Positions 56,801 to 64,000 of a stretch of 64,000 nucleotides of DNA are shown here, piece after piece. The stretch is from the NCBI GenBank assembly GCA_021234155.1, contig JAJEKV010000049.1:4831001-4895000 (forward strand). The letters run 5' to 3'. This DNA comes from Isoetes taiwanensis. Lineage: Eukaryota; Streptophyta; Lycopodiopsida; Isoetales; Isoetaceae. Every line of letters starts with the position of its first letter. Within the stretch, counting starts at the first letter, position 1. Both the position numbers and the translations under genes were made by a program. The notes under the pieces were generated by a model. It worked only from the letters and a program-made list of their open reading frames with translations, ran no database searches and was not told the DNA's origin.

Positions 56801-57320
56801 ATGCCAGTGACAGATATGATAGCTCTGTAAGGTTTGCCACTGCATAGGGTATCTGACCAGATAAACTCATACCAGTAAGGTTGAGTCCAGTGACTCGCCT
56901 ATAGCCATTTATTTCTTCGCATGCAACTCCCACCCACTGGCATGGATCCTTACGAGTGCTCCAGTTACTATAGAGGGAGTTTGAACTATTAAATTCAAGC
57001 AAAGCATCTATATCTCTTTGTAAAGGGTCACTGCCCTGTAAAGCTGCAAAAGATAAATGAAGAGCAACTAAGAATTTACTAATAGCAAAAGGATTAACCA
57101 AAAAACTCTCTACCAGCTAGTTATAATGATTGGAATTTACATACATTGTAAACTACTATATTCTTTTCGTTCAATCATCTTATCAATGCAAACTGAACAA
57201 AAGCTTACCTCGATTTCCAGAAATCGTCCTGTGGCCATGGATATGGCTGTATCTATGAGCATCCACAAACCCGTGAAGCACAAGAAGGAAAACCAACAGC
57301 CACCAGGTTAGAAGTGACAT
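53868..57320 (-). CDS. LRR receptor-like serine/threonine kinase (EMS1/NILR1-like, subfamily X), intact
   Basis: Plasma-membrane receptor kinase. Exon 1 is 57320-57209, encoding MSLLTWWLLVFLLVLHGFVDA, a clear signal peptide. The intron is 57208-57044 (GTAAGC...TTTTGCAG, phase 1). Exon 2 is 57043-53868, for about 1095 residues in all. An unspliced start at 57101 is possible but weaker. Domains: LRR N-cap (WSTRKDPCQWVGVAC), more than 20 LRRs, an island (RRWIPSQYPPFSLVASVLNR), more LRRs, a TM helix (LSALIGVSLTCALAVTATGI), and a kinase in the last 300 residues. The kinase has GCGGFGVV, VAVKKL, HRDLKASN (RD type), DFGLAR and PPEY. The island recalls Arabidopsis At1g74360 (NILR1); the kinase also recalls EMS1. 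All catalytic residues are present. Ligand unknown. Confidence 0.95.
57044..57208 (-). other. Intron of the LRR receptor kinase gene
   Basis: The minus strand donor is CGAG/GTAAGCTT and the acceptor ATCTTTTGCAG/CTTTACAG. It is 165 bp, AT-rich. Splicing puts a strong signal peptide ahead of the LRR N-cap in frame. Confidence 0.8.
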
Positions 57321-58540
57321 ATAAAAATCCCCACTTCTTTCCATGGCCAACATCTCCATTGCATCCGAGAAACAAATTGGCTCATAAAGTAGTAGAGCTT
57401 AGAAGCAGGGGCTTTGCCATTCTTCAAGATCCGAGAGTGCGAATCCGAAACCGCCCATTCATGTGCAAGAAATGAAGGTGGTTGCTCTAGGATATCTGAC
57501 CAAGCAAGCCCACAAAGGAAGAAGGGCGTGGTTCCAGGAGGATGGCTATGGCCACGTGCATTGAAACCAGATTCTGCATAAAAATGGGACATGGTAATGT
57601 GTGTTGGATAAACCCGAATCAAAAACCTGCAGGGCACATAAAACCAGGCAAAAGGAACACAGCTGCTATGGCCGGAAAACCAGTCAAATCTTCAGCTTCT
57701 GACCGCTGCCCAGGCTGCAATCTTTCTGTGACGGGGCCCATGATGTAAACACTAAGTCTAGTATTTCAATCTTTAAGAAAGACCTCCGTAATTCTTCTCA
57801 ACACAGTTACAGATTGAAAAAGAGTTTGGAAGCTTTACGTCATTGGGAAGGCAAGATTAGGATGGCTAGACTGTGGTTTTGGCAAACTTATCTGTGATTA
57901 AGATGGATGAAGAGCTGGTAGCTCACATTCAATTTGACCCTTTTTTTTTTCCTATAGTTTTAAATAGCAAGAAGAAACCACAGCGAAACATACCCTGGTT
58001 TTGTACACTAACGACAGAAAACAAGTTGCAGAAGGCCCAGCTATGGCGGCGACTTGCGTTGGCCTGCATGACATAGGCATGAGAAGGGTTGTTAGGCGGA
58101 GCTGGAGAGTTTAAATTTGAACGAAACTAAATGTTATAGAATGAAGCCACATGTTACGTTATGAACGTGTTATCAATTATCATAGCATAAACATTGCATG
58201 GTCCACCAACCAAATGCTAAATGCTGATGGTGTTCTATTCGAAGTCAACTTACCTCAATGTCCTAGAACAACTCGGTCTCTCAGTTCAAGACTGCCCAGA
58301 ACAATTAAGCCTCGAGTTCGAGACTGCCCAGAGTTGCACCATGTATAGTTTATCTCCTGGTCCTTGCTGGTCTCCGTTAAAATAATATCTCTTTATCTAT
58401 CTATCTTATGATATAGAAATATTTAGAATTATGAAATAAAAACTTAGAAGTGTAGTCAGAAACCATTCCACAAGTTAATAATTGTAATCTATATAAGAGG
58501 GGAGAGGGATAAGACCGTGGAACGAGGGTATTATCCTCTG
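57321..58540. other. Upstream region of the receptor kinase gene; no other gene recognised
   Basis: It probably contains the kinase promoter, but I could not single out a TATA box with confidence. A duplicated short phrase (GTTCRAGACTGCCCAGA) is near 58285 and 58317. Confidence 0.5.
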
Positions 58541-58552
58541 TTATAATAATTG

Positions 58553-59108
58553 AGGGCCGGAGGCCCAAGATTGTCATAGTAGGGCATAACACCCGAGTTC
58601 TAGGGTGTTGTTCCCCTTACACATGCAGCCCCAGAGTTTTATGGCCATCCTTCATAACAAGCTAGTGTTTATGGCCATTTGGCATAACAAGCTAATTGTT
58701 TATGCGTTAATGCATTACTAGTGGGTAACACCACTATAACCAAGCCCAAGCCTAAGCCTAAGCCTGTGAGCCTAGCCATCTTCCATGTCTAGACATAAGT
58801 CACCCCTCAAACCTACAATGACGTAGGGCAGGTTTTCCACACATCAACTATCCGTCAATTTTCAAGCTACACCCGCTGGCAGGTGCCCAACGGGGCTTTG
58901 CCCTACTACTAATGCAGCATCGGCTCGGGGCCAAGATTGTTATAGTAGGGCATAACACCCAAGTTCTAGGGTGTTGCCCCCCTTGACCCACGCAGCCCGA
59001 GATTTTTATGGGCGTCCTCCATAACAAGCTGGTGTTTATGGCCATTTGGCATAACAAACTAGTTGTTCATGCGCCAATGCATTACTAGTGGGTAACACCA
59101 CTATAACC
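58553..59108. repeat. Pair of about 185-bp direct repeats
   Basis: Units at about 58557-58742 and 58927-59107 share CCAAGATTGTYATAGTAGGGCATAACACCC, TTCTAGGGTGTTG, GGCATAACAARCTA and ATGCATTACTAGTGGGTAACACCACTATAACC. They differ by about 10-15 percent. Not coding. Confidence 0.88.
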
Positions 59109-59399
59109 AGTGTTTGAGATTGGATCTCAATAAAACTTAGGGGCCAGTAGGCTAAGGTTGGATAGATAGATAGATAAAGTAGTGATTTCTACGTATCACA
59201 TTGACAACATTCCATAGGACATATGGCACTATCTCTAACGAGACTGAACGTGAAATATCATAGTTGCTAGCCCAATGGGCTAGCCACCAAACCGCAAGGG
59301 GTGGAATTAAATTGCATAGAATGTTAATGTGTCTATTAGCAATCTAGTCATCTTTGAGGGTTGCTTGTGAAACTAAAAGGTGATTGCAACAAGCTATGT

Positions 59400-60340
59400 G
59401 GTGGCATTTTACATGGATGTGACATACACGACATCAACATGAGATGGGTTGTTGGGCAAAAGTGGAGAGCTCATCGATCTAGGCAAGGATGGTGTGCATT
59501 AAACTAGTGTTATAATATGATTGGCTAACCTATTATCTCATCCTATCTGAATGGTTTATATTTGCTTATTTGACATAAACATTCAAGGCTTGAGTAAGTT
59601 ATATGTCTTGGACATATTGCATGTATGCTATTTGCATGACATCAACAAGAACTGAAGGCCTTAATTATGCATCCTAAACTGATGCTATATAACAGATAAA
59701 ATGTTATACATCAACATTATAGTGTAACAAACATGTCCCATGCTTCAATCAGCAGTAAGTGGACATCAATAAAAAATATTATGTTCACCATCCAAGTAAC
59801 ATTCATTCAATTGAGACAATTTCAACAAGATATGTCGCATTCTAATATACAAGTTGAATATTGTAATTGCATACAATTATTTTACTTCTGCTTACTTGCT
59901 ATAGACAACTAGACTTCAAATACGCTATATGGGGTTATATATTATGGCATATTGCATGGATTATCTCCATGACATTAACATGAGATGGATGTTTGAACAA
60001 AAACGTAGAACATACTAACATTTGTGGCATGTCAATGCTTCACGTTTGCTTATTTTACATAACAAACATTTAAAATTTAAATCTGGTGGTAAAGTGCGCA
60101 TGCTAGCTGCATGACATCAATAAGAGATGGATCGTTGGATAGAACTAGAGAGTTCATCAACATGTTAACAAGTTGTACATCAATAGTAGTGTACAAACAT
60201 ACCTCACCATAGTCATGCTTCAATCAACAATACTTGGTTATCGATTTCATCAAATTTACATTCAATCAACGGAGACAATTGCAACAAGATATGCCAACAT
60301 CTTAATGTAGATAGAGAAAAGGTGTTGCATGCATGTTATC
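59400..60340. repeat. Degenerate tandem repeats, about 0.46-kb period
   Basis: The phrase CATGACATCAAYANGAGATGG...GAGAGYTCATC recurs near 59425, 59975 and 60112, with a related copy near 58070. The blocks CATGCTTCAATCARCARTA and ACATTCATTCAATTGAGACAATT...CAACAAGATATG at 59740-59830 recur at 60215-60290. Strongly diverged. No coding. Confidence 0.65.
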
Positions 60341-60374
60341 CACGTAACATATCTGGATAGGAGGCTGCCATGAT

Positions 60375-61140
60375 CATCAAAGAAATTCACAAATGCATTT
60401 GTGGAGGTCACTTTGCTAAGGACACTGCAATAAGAAGATTCTAAGGTTCAGGTTACTACTGGCCTACTATTTTGAAAGATTGTTATAATGTTATAAAGAC
60501 TTGCCATCAATGCCAAATCTTTGGCAAGAGAATTCTTCCAGCTACCTTAAATTCTATTTTCTCTCCAGGGCCATTTCAGATATGGGAGCTTGATTATATT
60601 AGACCCATTAACCCTCCATATGTAGCAAAATAACAGGGGGTTCCAGGGGGATTTGATATGGATGTAAAAATAACAATTCCTGGAACCATAGACCATATAT
60701 TCCTAAAACAATTGAATTGTTTGTTATAAAGAAAACATAGATTCAGGATAAAAATTAATCACATTAGCTCACTGGGTACATTGGTTGAAGTAGTCTTATT
60801 GAGACATTGAGTTATTTTGGTAGAGGTTCAAGCCCTCGTATTTCATATTCTAAAATCTTAGGCAAAGCCGTATAGAGGTTCGATATTCCCTCAAAACCTT
60901 AGACGAAATCGTATTTCATATTTCAAAATCATAGGTGCCTCCTATCATAAATGACTATAAGCGAAACGAGAGATGCCCAGAGGCTCCAATATATGATCTG
61001 TATAGCAGCATATCAACACTAGCATATCATTGTGGCCAGGTTCTTACATGAGCATGTGTGTGCTAGATTTGGTATTCCTTTTAAGTTGCATTCTAATAGA
61101 GATACAACTTTCGTAAATGAATCTATTTTTAATCTATTGA
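60375..61140 (+). pseudogene. Ty3/gypsy integrase relic
   Basis: The plus strand encodes IKEIHKCICGGHFAKDTA, GYYWPTILKDCYNVIKTC, HQCQIFGKR and ELDYIRPINPP: the H2C2 zinc finger and the start of the integrase core. After a 380-bp tRNA-like repeat insertion it continues VARFLHEHVCARFGIPFKLH, SNRDTTFVNESIFNLLNN. The second catalytic Asp block (normally SDRGT) reads SNRDT. Stops are present. Nothing else of the element is recognisable. Confidence 0.85.
60617..60994 (+). repeat. Dispersed tRNA-like (SINE-like) repeat, copy 2, inside the gypsy relic
   Basis: Matches 9957-10335 over its whole length. The box B is changed to GGTTCAAGCCC and box A to TAGCTCACTGGGTACATTGG. It interrupts integrase coding sequence after RPINPP, which indicates that it is a mobile unit. 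Confidence 0.72.
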
Positions 61141-61779
61141 ACAATGGCGGGGCTGGCTATAGACAATAGCTAGGGTTGACCACTCCATCTACCCCTCCTG
61201 TGCATACTTTGCAGACGGGCTAAATCGGGCTCTTGCATGACTACAATATGTCGGATACGCAGTCTCATGGCATCACCCATCGAGACTACTCCGGGTTGCA
61301 TCTCCCCAGTCTGATGAGGTAGGAAGGGTTGCATCTCCCCTTCCCAAGGCCTAGTGGCTCCATGGATAGCTAGATGATCATGACGATACGATTTGTACCC
61401 GACTAAACCCCCCTGCAACTCTTGAGAGTCAGGGCGGCACCATTGACCTAGGAGGTGTCGGATCCATGCCCGGCCCTCTCAAAGTGACCGACTATATGGC
61501 TAGCCTGCTATGGGTTCCCAGTAGCCGCGCTCAGTAGGGACCTCCCTCCACTTTGCCATTAGCCTTGTTGTATGGTGCTAAGTCACCCCATAGCCCCTGT
61601 ACCCGGGTGGGTTCCAATGCATAAACCGCATGTAGTAGGCAATATGTGAAATGAGAAATCTGCAGGAGCAGGTAGAGGCTTTGGAGGGGTCGCAGTCTAT
61701 AGCAAAGTACAAATTGCTCGAGGCGTACAAATAGTTTCAGAAGATATAAATAGATAATACATATGGCTGCAAATTACAA
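61141..61779. other. No gene recognised
   Basis: A relatively GC-rich stretch with a short duplicated phrase GGGTTGCATCTCCCC (61291, 61326). The origin is unknown. Confidence 0.45.
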
Positions 61780-64000
61780 TAAATAGCAAGAATCTATTTG
61801 TAGCAGCATGCTATATTGCTCCTTTGAATGCTAGTCTGTATCAAAGCAAAAAGTTTAACAGGGATGATCCACTTCAAAGGCTTTGTTCAGACGCCCTACA
61901 ATTTATGTCTCAAGGTGAAGACTTTCTTCTCGCAAACTTCAATGCACAGACGAATAGTAATCAATCTAAAATATATGTAGACGTGTCGGACGTTCAGATG
62001 CAAGAGACTGCAGAGCCATTGTATAGTAAATGCTCAGAAGATAAAACTTCCAACGCTAGGTGATTTCTTGCTTGAGCTTGGCACAATCTGCCATTTGAAA
62101 ATTGTTAATGGTATCACAAAATTTTCAGACTCTAGAAGTTCTACTTGCATGAACCATTCAGAGGCGAGCATAATTGATTATCTTCTGGCAAGTAATATGG
62201 ACATGGTCCATGCATGCTATGTTGGCACAAAGATGCCTAAGTCCGATCATATGCCTATGCATGTTACATTGAAATCAAACAATATTGCTGTTGATGCACA
62301 TCTCCCTTTCGGCCTAGATTGAAAGTGAATTATGAACTAAAGATGCCATATAAGATATTGGTGGAAGAAATGCTAACGCAATCCAGTTGGACAGAAATTA
62401 TAATGTCTGTTGCCAAGCAATTCACAAATCTGATCCTCCAAGCTGCTAGGAATGTGTTTGGTTTCATAAAGAATTTCGTGAAATGCAAACTGTGCAATTC
62501 TTGGTGGGATAATAAATAACTGTAAAGAAGCGAGATTCAAGCCCTCCCCAAATGCATCAAAAAGCCAAACTAGTACAAGAAGCTTCTGAGAGCTAAGAAA
62601 ATGCACGTATTTTCAGACAAAGCAATCTGAGCTAACAGAATAGTTGAGGAGATCACCTAAAGCTTTCTGGAACATATTGAATAAGGAATGTGATCAGACT
62701 GTGGCACTCTGCTCAAAACGGTCCAAGATATTTATGCAAAAGGCAACTCGGATGGGATGCCTATAATGCCATTGGACGCAGATCTTTTTTCTTGAGGCTG
62801 AAGTTAAAGAGGCTATTTCTGAAATGGAAAATAATAAGGCATAAGATTTGGATGGGCTTTATATAGAGTTATTTAAATGAAGAGGGAAAGGGACAATATG
62901 TGTTTTGACATGCTTATTGATGTGCATCAGACAAGGGCTGCCAACTGGATGAAAAATGAACAGGGTACATCCCATTCACAAATCTGAGGATAAAAGCTTA
63001 GAACACAATTATAGGACTATCCTGATCAGTAGCACATTTTCGAAGATTCTTGGTAGCCTGTTGGAGAGTAAGTAAAGTGCTTGGGCGGACGATAACATGA
63101 AGTGCTCCATGTGCCAGACCGGATTTCGCAAGCATCATATACACTTGATCATGCCATGACGCTCCAGATCATGGTTGAAAAGATGAAGGCTCCAAATTCA
63201 GCACTTTATGTAGCATTTATTGACTTTGCCAAAGCCTTCGATATAGTGCCAAGAAGAGGATTGAGTGAAATAATGATACAGCTTGGGATTCTAGAGGAAA
63301 TTAGAGTGCAGTCTCCCAATTGTATTTGGACATATTAGTCAAATTATCACATGAAGTGGATAGAGCGATCAAGAACACAATTGGTGTTCGTCAGGAGTGC
63401 CCTCTTTCACCGACACTCTTTGGCCTTTTTGTTGATGAATTAGATGAATGGATTAAGGCGGTTCACTAGCAGGGACCTAGTTAGGTTATATATTATTCAA
63501 TTGCTGCTATATATGCTGACGATGTGGAAATGCTAGCCAATAAATAACAAGTCCTTCAAGCTCATCTAGATCATCTGAGTCTATTTTGCAAGGCAAAACA
63601 TATGAAAGTGAATATTACGATATCACCGACTTCAATAAAAAAAAAAAGAATATTACGATATCTAAAATCATGGTATTTGGCACGAGAGATAGGTCGACAT
63701 TTTTCTATCATGAACGGAAAATCGAGGTAGTGGAGAGCTATAAGTATTTAGGCATTAATTCCTCTGGAAAGTATAATTGGAAAGATTGCATGAAGAGGAG
63801 AGCTACAGGGGAAAATTGGCATTGTACTGCATGCAAGCCTAATGTTCTAGAATATCCCATCATGATTGGGCACTTAAGAAAGTGCTTTTAACATCTTTGG
63901 TTCAATCTGTGCTATTATATGGACTGCCGATATGGGGACCTAATACTTCTGCGAAGCTTTGGGGGTAGATTGGAACAATCCAGAAATTGGATCTGTGAGA
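61780..64000 (+). pseudogene. LINE ORF2 relic (endonuclease and RT), runs off the right edge
   Basis: Endonuclease part: LFVAACYIAP, GEDFLLANFNAQTNSN (the GDFNA block changed to ANFNA), ASIIDYLLASNMDMVHACYV and KSDHMPMHV (SDH motif). The RT part after about 62800 has VLHVPDRISQASYTLDHAMT, ALYVAFIDFAKAFDIVPRRG (motif A), GVRQECPLSPTLFGLFVDEL (motif B) and YADDVEMLA (motif C, about 63514). It continues VESYKYLGINSSGKYNWKDC and on to the window edge. Multiple stops and frameshifts. It is the same broad LINE type as the other copies but a separate insertion. Confidence 0.88.

Noticed and set aside
57308-57637. Open frame upstream of the receptor kinase as a separate gene
   Set aside because: No recognisable domain. 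It overlaps the kinase's first exon and probable 5' UTR or promoter region.

Overview
The window is nuclear DNA of a land plant with a large, repeat-rich genome. The evidence is plant-type Ty1/copia elements primed by initiator tRNA-Met, plant Helitrons (GC hairpin plus CTAG end), a plant LRR receptor kinase, and a plant GT31 beta-1,3-galactosyltransferase retrocopy. LINEs with simple-sequence tails and a Penelope-type reverse transcriptase (RT) suggest a fern, lycophyte, gymnosperm or bryophyte rather than a small-genome angiosperm, but this is inference. Only one host gene looks intact: an LRR receptor kinase on the minus strand (53868-57320, two exons). Almost everything else is mobile DNA or gene relics.

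Layout. 1-5030: a 5' portion of a Copia element (minus), lightly damaged, running off the left edge. 5050-7200: diverged repeats, a palindrome cluster and a Helitron end. 7205-27357: one LINE copy torn into three pieces by nested insertions. The first is an 8.74-kb element with 31-bp terminal inverted repeats (7551-16291) that itself carries a LINE 3' end, a tRNA-like repeat, a Helitron end and a galactosyltransferase retro-pseudogene. The second is an 8.6-kb retroelement (17841-26423). 28748-29267: a foldback element. 29408-38935: an LRR gene (minus), broken by rearrangement and by a 4.85-kb Helitron (33226-38078) whose removal restores the reading frame. 39976-41221: a PIF/Harbinger-like non-autonomous element. 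43196-48132: a structurally complete Copia element with 211-bp LTRs and a CCCAT target duplication. 50690-52310: a LINE. 53868-57320: the receptor kinase. 58550-61140: satellite-like repeats and a Ty3/gypsy integrase relic. 61780-64000: another LINE running off the right edge.

The best candidate for an undescribed system is the 17841-26423 retroelement. It has 2.11-kb direct terminal repeats like an LTR element, but its RT resembles Penelope-like elements (fingers block with HKK, motif A D372, motif B GIPMG, motif C YIDD), and no integrase, RNase H or GIY-YIG nuclease is visible. The terminal repeat carries a TATA box, a first coding exon and most of an intron. Two phase-0 introns would join exon 1, a novel CxC-containing ORF1 and the RT into one protein of about 1350 residues. 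In both cases an in-frame stop lies immediately inside the intron. The element sits in a poly(T) tract, and a duplicated empty site lies just downstream. A second splicing case is a 142-bp GT-AG insertion that exactly splits the protease active-site DSG-AT of the second Copia element. Unspliced RNA would give Gag only and spliced RNA Gag-Pol.
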